DNA of 64,000 nt, taken from NCBI RefSeq assembly GCF_003369565.1, contig NZ_PIOD01000005.1:455297-519296 (forward strand). Direction: 5' to 3'. A program made the translations under genes and the position numbers. This document shows, piece by piece, positions 45,354 through 54,677 of this stretch (positions within the stretch are counted from its first letter, which is position 1; every line of letters begins with the position of its first letter). Source of the stretch: Oceanobacillus chungangensis. Lineage in GTDB: Bacteria > Bacillota > Bacilli > Bacillales > Amphibacillaceae. The notes under the pieces are model-generated. The model searched no databases and was not told where the DNA came from. It saw nothing but the letters and a program-made list of their open reading frames with translations.

Positions 45354-46172
45354 ATGATTATCAATCACAATATTTCTGCTCTTAACGCACACCGTCAATT
45401 AGGAGCAAACCAAAATTCAGTACAAGGTTCATTAGAAAAGTTATCATCAGGACTTCGAATCAACAAAGCATCAGACGATGCTGCTGGACTAGCAATCTCT
45501 GAAAAAATGCGTGGACAAATTCGTGGATTAGAACAAGCAACTACAAACGCACAGGATGGTATTTCTCTAATTCAAACAGCAGAAGGTGCATTGAACGAAA
45601 CACATGCTATTCTACAACGTATGGGAGAATTATTTACACAAGCTGCCAACGAAACACTTACAACTGATGATAACGACAAAATTCAAGCTGAAATTACTGC
45701 TTTAACATCGCAAATTGATAGTATTGCGAATCAAACGCAATTTAACACAAAGAAATTGTTAGATGGAACCAATGCTTCTCTTGAACTTCAAGTTGGAGCT
45801 AACTCTGGTGAAACTATTACATTAGCTTTGAGTGATAATAAAGCTGCTACATTATTTTCAGGTACATTAACTACACTAGATGGTACAAATGGCACAGCTG
45901 CAGATAACTTAACAAAAGTACAAAATGCAATCAACACTGTTTCTGAAAACCGTTCAAATCTGGGAGCAGTTCAAAACCGCTTAGAGCATACTATTAACAA
46001 CTTAGGAACTTCAGCAGAAAACTTAACTGCTGCAGAATCACGTATCCGTGACGTTGATATGGCGAAAGAAATGATGGAATTCACTAAGAACAATATCCTT
46101 TCACAAGCAGCGCAATCAATGTTAGCTCAAGCAAACCAAATGCCTCAAGGCGTTTTACAATTGCTTCAATAA
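45354..46172 (+). CDS. hag: Flagellin 2
   Basis: This 272-residue paralogue of flagellin 1 has nearly identical first ~140 and last ~75 residues. Differences are concentrated at ~150-190 (LELQVGANSGETITLALSDNKAATL). High identity in DNA as well as protein points to recent duplication or gene conversion. The ATG follows GGAGG with a nine-base gap. It is probably cotranscribed from the SigD promoter at 44196; no separate SigD site is visible in the spacer. Confidence 0.96.
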   Translation: MIINHNISALNAHRQLGANQNSVQGSLEKLSSGLRINKASDDAAGLAISEKMRGQIRGLEQATTNAQDGISLIQTAEGALNETHAILQRMGELFTQAANETLTTDDNDKIQAEITALTSQIDSIANQTQFNTKKLLDGTNASLELQVGANSGETITLALSDNKAATLFSGTLTTLDGTNGTAADNLTKVQNAINTVSENRSNLGAVQNRLEHTINNLGTSAENLTAAESRIRDVDMAKEMMEFTKNNILSQAAQSMLAQANQMPQGVLQLLQ

Positions 46173-46281
46173 TTTTTTTGAATACTTGAAGGAGACCTTT
46201 CTGTTTCTAGTGTCTTCTTCTACTCTAGCATTTCACAAGGATAGGTCTTGCTAGTAAAATAAAAACATGGAGGTTAGGAAA
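46173..46281 (+). repeat. Flagellin intergenic leader, copy B
   Basis: Second copy of the ~110-base spacer, with CACAAGGATAGG (46234-46245) between CTAGC (46225-46229) and GCTAG (46250-46254), and ATGGAGG at 46267-46273. Confidence 0.7.
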
Positions 46282-47103
46282 ATGATTATCAATCACAATA
46301 TTTCTGCTCTTAACGCACATCGTCAATTAGGAGCAAACCAAAATTCAGTACAAGGTTCGTTAGAAAAATTATCATCAGGTCTTCGAATCAACAAAGCATC
46401 AGATGATGCTGCAGGACTAGCAATCTCTGAAAAAATGCGTGGACAAATTCGGGGATTAGAACAAGCATCTACAAACGCACAGGATGGTATTTCTCTAATT
46501 CAGACAGCTGAAGGCGCATTGAACGAAACGCATGCTATTTTGCAACGTATGGGAGAATTATATACACAAGCTGCCAACGAAACACTTACAACTGATGATA
46601 ACAATAAAATCCAAGCTGAAATTACTGCACTAACAGCACAAATTGACAGTATTGGAGATCAAACACAATTTAACACGAAGAATTTGTTAGATGGAACAGT
46701 TGCAGATATTACACTGCAAGTTGGTGCTAATTCTGGTGAAACAATTACTTTAACATTATCCAATAATAAGATGGCTGGAATAGTATCGGGTGGTTCATTA
46801 GCAGCACTAGATGGTTCAAATGGCACGGCTACAGCTAACTTAACAAAAGTACAAAATGCAATAAATAAAGTTTCTGAAAATCGTTCAAATCTCGGAGCAG
46901 TTCAAAACCGCTTAGAGCACACTATCAATAATTTAGGAACATCAGCAGAAAACTTAACTGCTGCAGAATCACGTATCCGTGACGTTGATATGGCGAAAGA
47001 AATGATGGCATTCACTAAGAATAATATTCTTTCTCAAGCAGCTCAATCTATGTTAGCTCAAGCTAACCAGCAACCACAGGGTGTTTTACAATTATTACAA
47101 TAA
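46282..47103 (+). CDS. hag: Flagellin 3
   Basis: The 273-residue third paralogue is slightly more divergent: YTQAANETL in place of FTQAANETL, ITLQVGANSGETITLTLSNNK in the centre, and ANQQPQGVLQLLQ instead of ANQMPQG at the end. ATG 46282 is used; the ATG at 46267 is part of the GGAGG ribosome site. A strong terminator follows. Confidence 0.96.
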   Translation: MIINHNISALNAHRQLGANQNSVQGSLEKLSSGLRINKASDDAAGLAISEKMRGQIRGLEQASTNAQDGISLIQTAEGALNETHAILQRMGELYTQAANETLTTDDNNKIQAEITALTAQIDSIGDQTQFNTKNLLDGTVADITLQVGANSGETITLTLSNNKMAGIVSGGSLAALDGSNGTATANLTKVQNAINKVSENRSNLGAVQNRLEHTINNLGTSAENLTAAESRIRDVDMAKEMMAFTKNNILSQAAQSMLAQANQQPQGVLQLLQ

Positions 47104-47107
47104 TAAT

Positions 47108-47147
47108 AAGGTTACGAATCACTATTCGATTCGTAACCTTTTATTTT
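47108..47147 (+). terminator. Terminator of the flagellin operon
   Basis: AAGGTTACGAATC (47108-47120) pairs perfectly with GATTCGTAACCTT (47128-47140), followed by TTATTTT. Confidence 0.95.
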
Positions 47148-47294
47148 GCAGGTAAGGAACCACTATGCTATGCAAAGTAGTTCCATCAAATATAATAATA
47201 CAGCCTCCGTTTGTTCAAGAGAAAGTATTTTCACTGCAATAGTGCGACTAAGCTGACACCAAGACATTAGGAGACAGCTTTAGTCTTCTAAAAA

Positions 47295-48557
47295 CTACCT
47301 AATAGTTTCATAATAACTGTTTAAACTAATATGCTTCCAATTGTTTATATATGCTCCGCCCTCTGTACAATTATATAACTCCAAACTTGGGTGTGCCTCT
47401 GCATAATTTTCAAACCATTTTCGATAAATTGTTAAATTTTTTGCAGTGGCAACTTCTCCGTTTTGATAATAATTCATTGTCCAATGGATTACGGCTGTTT
47501 CAGTAATACTCTTTTGGGCATGGGCATGGCTTGCATGACTTAGTCCATCTGTATAGGCTAGATCCTGCCCAACCAATGCAACATTGCTAGCTCCTAATAT
47601 AATCATGAGGTCAAGGAGTGCAGTGGCAACAGAACCTCCTGTTTGGACTAATGGCTCATTTAATTTATGCGCCATTTCTTCTGCTTCTGTAAGACCATTC
47701 TGCCAGAGAATCCGTCTTGGACCTTTATGGAGTAGAACCGTATCATGAAAGGCCGAACTCAAATAAAACATTGGCGTTTCTGGTAAATTAATATCGGTTA
47801 ATTGAGTATATGTTGTTATATTTGGATCAATAAGTATAAAGAAATGGGGAATAATCCCATTCTTGAGCAAAGGCTTAATCGCAGTAGCCACTGCACCCAA
47901 TATGACTTTATCTTCATTATATATTTGCTTTAATAAGTTCATTTGCTTATCCAGTGAAGGTCCTGCAGAAATAAGAATCATCGGTTTTCCTTGATAGGTA
48001 TTTCCCAGACTTCCAATGCCTTCATCACGTAATGCAATATTTTTCGCGAAATTTCCTCTGATATTCCCTATCTGGTTCTTGATAGAATTCTTTCTGAACT
48101 GGATATCCTCTACTATTTCCTTAACTTTTTCATAATGTGATGGCATCATATCTAATCCGCTTTTATGTATGCATAGATTCTCTAGAGAAATGGTAGTGAA
48201 TACTTCTTTCTGCTGATTCAAGGGAAGGTTACTAAAGAGCTTGAGTACAACATTGCTATATACTTTTATCTCCGCGAATAAGGGGCTTTCCATGAACCAA
48301 TGATAATAATCACTATTAAATTCAATGACTGTTATTTTTTTCTCAGGGATTGTTTCTGCAAGCTTTTTAATATGATAGCCTGCGCCAAGTCCAACAATGA
48401 CAACTTTTTCATCATCGTTCAGACTTTCTAATGCATATTTACACCATGCATTTGCCTCGCGAAGTGGATCATATTTGCTATGAAAAATAATACTATTTTT
48501 ATCATCGTCTACTTTAACAGTAGGTACGGTTCTTGTTTCGATAATAGATATATTCAT
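47295..48557 (-). CDS. Maf-type motility-associated glycosyltransferase (MAF_flag10/DUF115)
   Basis: The 420-residue protein has the MAF_flag10 (MptE-like) domain: VVIVGLGAGYHIKKL, an ISAGPSLDKQM block at ~200 and LVGQDLAYTDGLSHA at ~340. Maf proteins transfer nonulosonic acids onto Ser/Thr of flagellin in the cytoplasm. This is the shorter, reverse-strand copy of two in the region, placed between the flagellins and a sugar-acid pathway. ATG 48557 has AAGGAG upstream. Confidence 0.85.
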   Translation of the reverse strand: MNISIIETRTVPTVKVDDDKNSIIFHSKYDPLREANAWCKYALESLNDDEKVVIVGLGAGYHIKKLAETIPEKKITVIEFNSDYYHWFMESPLFAEIKVYSNVVLKLFSNLPLNQQKEVFTTISLENLCIHKSGLDMMPSHYEKVKEIVEDIQFRKNSIKNQIGNIRGNFAKNIALRDEGIGSLGNTYQGKPMILISAGPSLDKQMNLLKQIYNEDKVILGAVATAIKPLLKNGIIPHFFILIDPNITTYTQLTDINLPETPMFYLSSAFHDTVLLHKGPRRILWQNGLTEAEEMAHKLNEPLVQTGGSVATALLDLMIILGASNVALVGQDLAYTDGLSHASHAHAQKSITETAVIHWTMNYYQNGEVATAKNLTIYRKWFENYAEAHPSLELYNCTEGGAYINNWKHISLNSYYETIR

Positions 48558-48708
48558 CGTTTTATCTCCTTAGATTACTAGAATAGCAATCATCAAAATC
48601 AATAGTTACAATTAAAGTATAGCACAAATCTTCTATTGAAATATCACTCAAATAAACCGATACTATTAGTAGGTTAATCATTTCAAATCGCAAGTTGGAG
48701 GCAGGAAA

Positions 48709-49320
48709 ATGCAATTAAAATATAAAAATGAATATTTCCAAATAGATAACAATGAATCTGCAATCAATATTATTATTGAAAGGGTAAATCAAATAGTTGA
48801 AGATCAAGCGGTTGTATTTAGTCATTTACTCATAGATGACATCGAAGTATACGAGAATCATGAAGAGTACATAAAGAAGCATCTGAATGAAATAGCTCTA
48901 GTAGAAATTATTACTAGAAGTGTGAAAGAAACAATTTGGGAGGCGATGAAGTCTATTAATTCCTATTTACAGCGTTCCATTCCAGCATTAACGGAGCTAG
49001 TTGATGAAGGTTATGAGGGTTTCTTTTCCAGAAAATCATGGGAAGGGCTGGCCCAATTGACAGAGGGAATGCAGTGGATTTTGAAGTTTATGATTATTGC
49101 AGAAAGAGCTCCACAGAAGCCTGCTAAATGGGATGAAATGGTAAAAGGCTTGAAGCAATGCGAAACGAGTTTTACACAGCTACTCGAAGCCTCTGAAGTC
49201 ATGGATACAGTTCTCATCTCAGATATTCTGTCTTATGAAGTAACTCCTGCCTATGAAACTTTACGAGACGCATTAGTCTTATCGCTTAAAAATGAGGAGT
49301 ATTTAAAAAATGTTAATTGA
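48709..49320 (+). CDS. Uncharacterised protein coupled to the second Maf gene
   Basis: The 203-residue protein is acidic, soluble and mostly helical, with no signal peptide, membrane segment or known motif. The ATG has GGAGG eight bases before it, and the last 11 bases overlap the start of the large Maf gene, so the two are translated together. A function linked to flagellin glycosylation is inferred from position only. A poor SigD-like sequence lies ~45 bases upstream of the start. Confidence 0.75.
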   Translation: MQLKYKNEYFQIDNNESAINIIIERVNQIVEDQAVVFSHLLIDDIEVYENHEEYIKKHLNEIALVEIITRSVKETIWEAMKSINSYLQRSIPALTELVDEGYEGFFSRKSWEGLAQLTEGMQWILKFMIIAERAPQKPAKWDEMVKGLKQCETSFTQLLEASEVMDTVLISDILSYEVTPAYETLRDALVLSLKNEEYLKNVN

Positions 49321-51166
49321 TAATACATTGTTCTTAAGAGAAAGATTTCCTGAAATTCGAGAATACTTTCGTGAATATGAAAAAGAGATAGAATCTGAAC
49401 GAATTACTGTATTAGATTCGAAAACAAGGGTCAAAACAATTCGCTATGAATCAGAAGATAATAAACATTTTATGGTTCATAGTATGTACGATCCTATGAA
49501 AGAAGCGGAGCGGATTATTTCATCTCACAAGGGAAAAATAACAGAGGACACTCATGTTTTTTTCTATGGAATTGGCATGGGCTATCATATTGAATTGTTT
49601 CATGAATTGTTTCCTGACAATAGTTACTCTTTATATGAGCCGATTTCTGAGATCTTTTTAGCGATGACTGAGGTGAGAAAACTGGAATACCTCGTTACAA
49701 AGAAAGCTCAAAATCTGTACATTGATACACATATAGCGATTTATAATGACTACTTAGAAGAGTTTTATACTAGTAATAAAAAAATTCATATCATCTATTT
49801 ACCTAGTTATGAGAACTTAATAAAGGGTAAAATTATCAGTTTTAATCAAAGAGTGAAGGATGCTGTACAAAGTAGACGTATATCTTTAAGTACAAAAACA
49901 AGCTTTCAAAAATTATGGGTAATGAATAGCTTGCTTAATTTTAAGGAAGTACTAAACACTCCAAATATGCTGCGAGATATCGATCGTAAACAATTTGCTG
50001 GAAAACCCGCGGTTATTGTCTCAGCGGGTCCTTCACTTGCAGAGGATATAGAGCATCTTCGGTATATTAAGGACAATAATCTGGCCTATCTATTTGCGGT
50101 TGGGTCGGCAATTAATAGTTTAATTGAGTATGATGTATTTCCAGATGCGGTGTGTACATATGACCCTGGCTCGAATAATCATCAAGTATATAAAAAGATG
50201 ATTGATAAGAAAATTGATACGATTCCAATGTTGTTTGGCTCGAGTGTTGGGTATGAGACAATAAAGAATTATGATGGACCAAAAGTTCACTTTATAACGT
50301 CACAGGATAGGACTTCGACTTATTTCCTGAAAGAACAGTTGGATGTAGAGCAAGACCTCATCATAGATTCGCCTTCAATTGCTGTGATGACTTTTCAAGT
50401 GTTAAATAAGCTCGGGGCTAGTCCAATTGTTTTTGCTGGGCAGAACTTAGGTTATTTGCATGATAGAAGATACTCAGAAGGTATCAATTATGACTTTATT
50501 AAATCTGAAGTTTCTGAGCAAGAAATGGAAAAAGCAATCACGACAAAAGATGTATATGGTAATGATATTAAGACCAACATAGGATTTAATAGTATGCGTG
50601 TTGGGCTTGAGAGCTTTGCCAAGTTGTATAATGGAAATTATATTAATACAACGAAGGGTGGGGCACTAATTGAAGGGGTACCTTTTAAACCGATTGAAAA
50701 TGTAATTGAGGAGATATTGACCAAACCAATTGAAAAAATTAATTGGTGGAAGGCACAAAACGATTATGATTATAGCGTAATCGAAACACAAAGAGAGAGC
50801 CTAAAGAAAAGCAACAATCAATATCAAGATTTAATGAGACAACTAAAGAAAGTTATCCATTCTATTTCAAATCATACAAAATCACGAAGTAAATCGAATG
50901 TCAGTATATCATTAACTCAATTTGATGGCTTGTATAATAAGTTATTAGATAACTCTTACTATCAAAATTTCCTCTCATTTTATATTCGTGTTTACGTAGA
51001 GTTCTTGGGAAATGAAATTAGGCGGCTAAATCGAGAGCCAGATATGTTCGTGAAGGGTGAGGAAATTGTACGTCTGTTTAGTAACTTTATGAGGGAATGT
51101 GAGCAGGAAAGCTTAGAATTAGAGAAGTTGATTAGTTCTAGTCTTGAAGAGGTAATCAGTAAATAA
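49310..51166 (+). CDS. Maf-type flagellin glycosyltransferase
   Basis: The 618-residue protein has the Maf layout: an N-terminal Rossmann-like part (HVFFYGIGMGYHIELFHELF), a central MAF_flag10 domain with VIVSAGPSLAEDIEHL (~235) and VFAGQNLGYLHDRRYSEGI (~390), and a helical C-terminal region (~480-618). It transfers CMP-activated nonulosonic acid to flagellin before export. It is followed 21 bases later by a DUF2920 hydrolase. Confidence 0.9.
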   Translation: MLIDNTLFLRERFPEIREYFREYEKEIESERITVLDSKTRVKTIRYESEDNKHFMVHSMYDPMKEAERIISSHKGKITEDTHVFFYGIGMGYHIELFHELFPDNSYSLYEPISEIFLAMTEVRKLEYLVTKKAQNLYIDTHIAIYNDYLEEFYTSNKKIHIIYLPSYENLIKGKIISFNQRVKDAVQSRRISLSTKTSFQKLWVMNSLLNFKEVLNTPNMLRDIDRKQFAGKPAVIVSAGPSLAEDIEHLRYIKDNNLAYLFAVGSAINSLIEYDVFPDAVCTYDPGSNNHQVYKKMIDKKIDTIPMLFGSSVGYETIKNYDGPKVHFITSQDRTSTYFLKEQLDVEQDLIIDSPSIAVMTFQVLNKLGASPIVFAGQNLGYLHDRRYSEGINYDFIKSEVSEQEMEKAITTKDVYGNDIKTNIGFNSMRVGLESFAKLYNGNYINTTKGGALIEGVPFKPIENVIEEILTKPIEKINWWKAQNDYDYSVIETQRESLKKSNNQYQDLMRQLKKVIHSISNHTKSRSKSNVSISLTQFDGLYNKLLDNSYYQNFLSFYIRVYVEFLGNEIRRLNREPDMFVKGEEIVRLFSNFMRECEQESLELEKLISSSLEEVISK

Positions 51167-51187
51167 GAATGAAGGGAATTTATTATT

Positions 51188-52297
51188 TTGGCAAAGGAAA
51201 ATCATATCAATATCCCCGCACATTATAATATTTACACTGGTGAGAATACCAATCGTAATTTAGATATCTACTTTTCAGAACCTGAATATGGTGTGAATAA
51301 AGAAACGGGTTTATTATTGTTGATACCTGGATATGGTGCACATTCACAGTCAAATGTTTATAAGAAAATGCGATTAGAATTTGCGGATAAATATAATTTA
51401 ATTGTGATACAGTGCGATTATTTTGGCAGTGAGTTTATGCAGACATCAAATAAAATAAATTTATCTTTTGATATTAATAATTACCGTAATTTGCTTTCGG
51501 AAGGTGATTTTAAAACTTTAAAGAATGGGTCGAAAAATTTTAATACGGTCATTGGCATATTATCAAAGTATTCCAGTATGCTACAAGCAACAGAGATATT
51601 AAATGAAAATAAACATCAGTTTAATGATATGGGCTTTATGCAAGCAATGGATTTATTAACTGCGTTATTTGCCGTTAAATTGATTTTAGATGATAATCAG
51701 CTTGTCTATGATGAAAATAAAGTAATCGCTTATGGTCATTCACACGGTGCTTATTTGGCTTACTTATGTAATAGATTGGCACCTAATGATTTTACATTCA
51801 TAGTTGATAATTCTGCCTGGCTAAATCCTGTCTACTTAACTTCATCACGTTATTTAAATCAGACTTATGGAAAAATGGTTTTGCAAACACGTTTTGACTA
51901 TTTTGCTAGGAAATTTGATTATGATAAGTGTATTCTGGATTTACATAAATTGTATGATGGGTTTCAAAATAAAGCTGTGATTTGGTCTTATCAGGGTGTA
52001 GCAGATAATTTAGTTGACTATAGGGAAAAGGAAAGATTTTGTAGTAGTATTGATAATGTTACTTTTCACCTCATCGATGAAGAAAAAGTGGATAATATAA
52101 AGTACTTTTCGGCCGGACACGGTTTGAATGCGGACTTTTTAAATCTTTTTGATTACACTATGAGAAATGTGGAATTGAATTTTATGCCTAAGATAAATTC
52201 AATCAATATTGTACCTACAACAATAGTGCATAGAAATATTAAATATATAGTGGATTTTCGCCAGGGACTTCCAGTGTTGAATATAGCTATAAATTGA
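51188..52297 (+). CDS. DUF2920 alpha/beta-hydrolase-like protein
   Basis: The 369-residue protein has the nucleophile elbow GHSHG (in IAYGHSHGAYLAYLCNRLAP), a LLLLIPGYGAHSQSN oxyanion-type region and a late AGHGLNAD segment likely to hold the catalytic His. DUF2920 proteins are known from flagellar-modification loci of Campylobacter and elsewhere, function unsettled. The start is TTG 51188, preceded by AAGGG at a long spacing, so the start is less certain. It is in an operon with the upstream Maf gene. Confidence 0.8.
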   Translation: MAKENHINIPAHYNIYTGENTNRNLDIYFSEPEYGVNKETGLLLLIPGYGAHSQSNVYKKMRLEFADKYNLIVIQCDYFGSEFMQTSNKINLSFDINNYRNLLSEGDFKTLKNGSKNFNTVIGILSKYSSMLQATEILNENKHQFNDMGFMQAMDLLTALFAVKLILDDNQLVYDENKVIAYGHSHGAYLAYLCNRLAPNDFTFIVDNSAWLNPVYLTSSRYLNQTYGKMVLQTRFDYFARKFDYDKCILDLHKLYDGFQNKAVIWSYQGVADNLVDYREKERFCSSIDNVTFHLIDEEKVDNIKYFSAGHGLNADFLNLFDYTMRNVELNFMPKINSINIVPTTIVHRNIKYIVDFRQGLPVLNIAIN

Positions 52298-52413
52298 ATT
52301 CTTCTAGTGAACTTTTATAAGAAATTGCCTTATAAAGTAATCAACTCCTGTTTCTTAAATGATTACTGGGAGATAATTTTCAGTTTCACCTTATAAGATA
52401 AATATTATTATAG

Positions 52414-52446
52414 GCATGCTCAAATACCTATTGTATAAGAGCATGC
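52414..52446. repeat. 8-bp inverted repeat
   Basis: GCATGCTC (52414-52421) and GAGCATGC (52439-52446) flank 17 bases, 117 bases after the DUF2920 stop. A-rich rather than T-rich sequence follows, so terminator function is doubtful. Confidence 0.4.
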
Positions 52447-52595
52447 TTATAAAAAATCGAAAACCATTTATTTCTCGAGTAAAATATGAATTTCAGATGG
52501 AAAGTTTGCTTCGTCAAATACTAATTGCAATTAATCTAAGATAGGGAGAAATTTATCATTGAAATACTACTCAGTTACTTGTGGAGTATTATTCC

Positions 52596-52995
52596 TTATT
52601 TTAGGTTTGTAAATCTAAATAAGTGTTCTAAAACCCCAATCATGCAAAAAACTTTAGCTGAACAGTTTCTTAAAATGTCTGGTAGATCATTTAATTGAGT
52701 AAACTCAATTAAAATTCGTGTTTCAGAGAATTCAGATCTCCTAACGTTATCAAAGTCAAGATCCTTTATAGATGTTAAGAAATATCCTGAACCTGTACCA
52801 ATGTCAAAAAAGGATAATTGTGAGGTTTTCTTTATCTTTTAGACAATCAATTAAAAAGCTAGCTTTTGGTGGATAAATCCTATTTACTCTTTCATTATAA
52901 CTTTGCTTGTCTTCTTCTGAATAATTTACTGAGGAGTATGCACAGGCGGTTTATGTAGATGAAATTACTTCATACTCTAACTTTTGCTGCTTCAT
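52596..52995 (-). pseudogene. Decayed SAM-dependent methyltransferase gene
   Basis: On the reverse strand an ATG at 52995 reads MKQQKLEYEVISST before a stop. Other frames continue YNERVNRIYPPKASFLIDCL and then FFDIGTGSGYFLTSIKDLDF, an unmistakable class I methyltransferase motif I. FTQLNDLPDILRN and VFCMIGVLEHLF follow, before the final stop at 52596. At least two frameshifts and a nonsense codon, plus a missing C-terminus, make it non-functional. It lies at the end of the nonulosonic-acid operon and may once have methylated the flagellar sugar. Confidence 0.8.
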
Positions 52996-53061
52996 ATTAT
53001 ATAGACTCCTTTAATATAACTTCTATAGGACATTAAAATAGTGTCAAACTAATCGAACAGA

Positions 53062-53592
53062 CTATTGTAATACCGATGTATTAATTTTCCCAAAATACAA
53101 AGAATCAACCCACTGGCCCTCAGTCCAGTGAGTTTCTTTCAAAGTTCCTTCTAGCTTGAAATTTAAATTTTGAAAGAATGCTTTCTTTTTATCATCTATC
53201 GAATAAATTTCTGCCCATAGTTTATGTAAATTTAACTCCTCATATCCATACTTCTCCATTACTTTGGCTGCATCAACTGCAAATATTTCATCAATGTATT
53301 TACCATCTTTACCGATATATATTGAGAAATCTGCATTTCTATTTATCCAGTCAATATAACATAGACCACATGCACCTATTAATTCACCAGTATCTAATGC
53401 TGTTATAGCAAACATTCTTGTGTTCGGATCGTTTAGAACATATTTCTCATACCATTGAAGTTGATTATCATAATTTAATTCCCTGTACTCTCTAAAAAAT
53501 AATCGAAAATCGGGTTTATTCCGCCATTCTAATAAAGTTGATAAATCGCTTTTATCAATTGCTCTTAGACCAACAAATTCTCCAATCAACAT
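53062..53592 (-). CDS. GNAT acetyltransferase (PseH-like)
   Basis: The 176-residue GNAT protein has VGLRAIDKSDLSTLLEWRN at the start, ELIGACGLCYIDWINRNADFSIYIG in the centre and AFFQNLNFKLEGTLKE towards the end, as in RimJ/RimL- and PseH-type N-acetyltransferases. In a nonulosonic-acid cassette it would acetylate an amino-sugar intermediate. The ATG at 53592 follows GGAGG and lies two bases from the synthase stop. Confidence 0.82.
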   Translation of the reverse strand: MLIGEFVGLRAIDKSDLSTLLEWRNKPDFRLFFREYRELNYDNQLQWYEKYVLNDPNTRMFAITALDTGELIGACGLCYIDWINRNADFSIYIGKDGKYIDEIFAVDAAKVMEKYGYEELNLHKLWAEIYSIDDKKKAFFQNLNFKLEGTLKETHWTEGQWVDSLYFGKINTSVLQ

Positions 53593-53594
53593 AC

Positions 53595-54677
53595 TTATTT
53601 GCCTCCAATATCATCTTTGAATATTACCTCTCCAATGTCTTTGTTTTTATTTACTGGCTTTCCGATAATTTGTTCTTTTTCGTATGGGAAGTAAGCATTT
53701 GGTGGAGCTGGTCTTAGGAATTCAATATCAAGCTCATTGATAATATCTCCAGCAGACATATCTCGTTTTAAATAAATTGCTCGACGTTGAATAATAGCAG
53801 TTTCCTGCTCATTTTTCTCAACAGTCTTGATTCCATTTCCAAGTGAAAATTCTAATTCTCTAGATCTCTCAACCATCTCTCGCCAACTATGCGGATTCAT
53901 TGAAAAGGGGTGATCTGGCCCATTTCGATCATTGTCATCTGTAAAATGTTTTTCAATTACTCTTGCACCAAGTGCTAGCGCTCCTAATACAGTAGCGTGT
54001 CCTGGGGTATGATCTGATAGTCCGAGAATCATATTTGGATACATAGTAGCATATGTTTTTAGGACATTTAGGTTTATAAATTTAAAATTTTCAAGGCTAC
54101 CAGTGTAATTAGTATTACATTGCATTAAAACTATTTGTTTATTATGCCTTAATATAGTCTTTACAGCTCTTTGAACATCGGGAAAGTCTGATGCACCAGT
54201 GGCTAGTAAGGTAGGTTTACCTTTTTGGGATACAAATTCTATGAAATCAGTCCAAGTTATATCGCCGGATCCAATTTTGTAAGCTGGTAAGAAATGATTA
54301 ATCTGATCTACAGCTTCATAATCATATGGCGTTGTGAAAAAATCAATTTTTGCTTTCTGTGCCTCGTTAATCAGTTCTTTATTCCAATCTCTATTAAATT
54401 CAGAGACTTTAAAAACTTCATACACGCTTTTTCCCCAACTTGATTGATGACTACTTTGATTATCTAATTGCTTAAAACCCTTATCACTAACAATTTTATC
54501 TGCTTTAAAGTGCTGGAATTTTACTGCATTAGCTCCCGATTCTTTTGATAACCAAATTAATTCTTTGGCCCTCGATAGATCCCCATCATGGTTTGAAGCA
54601 ATATCAGCAATAAAATATGCGGGGTCATTAATCGAAACCTTTGTAGATCCTATTTTAATTTGACTTTTGTAGTTCAT
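53595..54677 (-). CDS. pseI: Nonulosonic-acid synthase (NeuB/PseI family)
   Basis: The 360-residue enzyme condenses PEP with a 6-carbon amino sugar to a nine-carbon acid. It shows FIADIASNHDGDLSRAKELI, AVKFQHFKADKIVS, KIGSGDITW, LLATGASDF, LGLSDHTPGH and EKHFTDDNDRNGPDHPFS, then a C-terminal SAF domain at ~300-360 (RRAIYLKRDMSAGDII, FLRPAPP). Among synthases, PseI-like and NeuB-like members cannot be told apart with confidence by eye. ATG 54677 after AAGGTG is preferred to the GTG at 54686. Confidence 0.88.
   Translation of the reverse strand: MNYKSQIKIGSTKVSINDPAYFIADIASNHDGDLSRAKELIWLSKESGANAVKFQHFKADKIVSDKGFKQLDNQSSHQSSWGKSVYEVFKVSEFNRDWNKELINEAQKAKIDFFTTPYDYEAVDQINHFLPAYKIGSGDITWTDFIEFVSQKGKPTLLATGASDFPDVQRAVKTILRHNKQIVLMQCNTNYTGSLENFKFINLNVLKTYATMYPNMILGLSDHTPGHATVLGALALGARVIEKHFTDDNDRNGPDHPFSMNPHSWREMVERSRELEFSLGNGIKTVEKNEQETAIIQRRAIYLKRDMSAGDIINELDIEFLRPAPPNAYFPYEKEQIIGKPVNKNKDIGEVIFKDDIGGK

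Noticed and set aside
48637..48663. TGAA-N15-ACCGATAC as a SigD promoter for the 203-aa gene
   Set aside because: It mismatches the consensus in both hexamers; kept only as a possibility.
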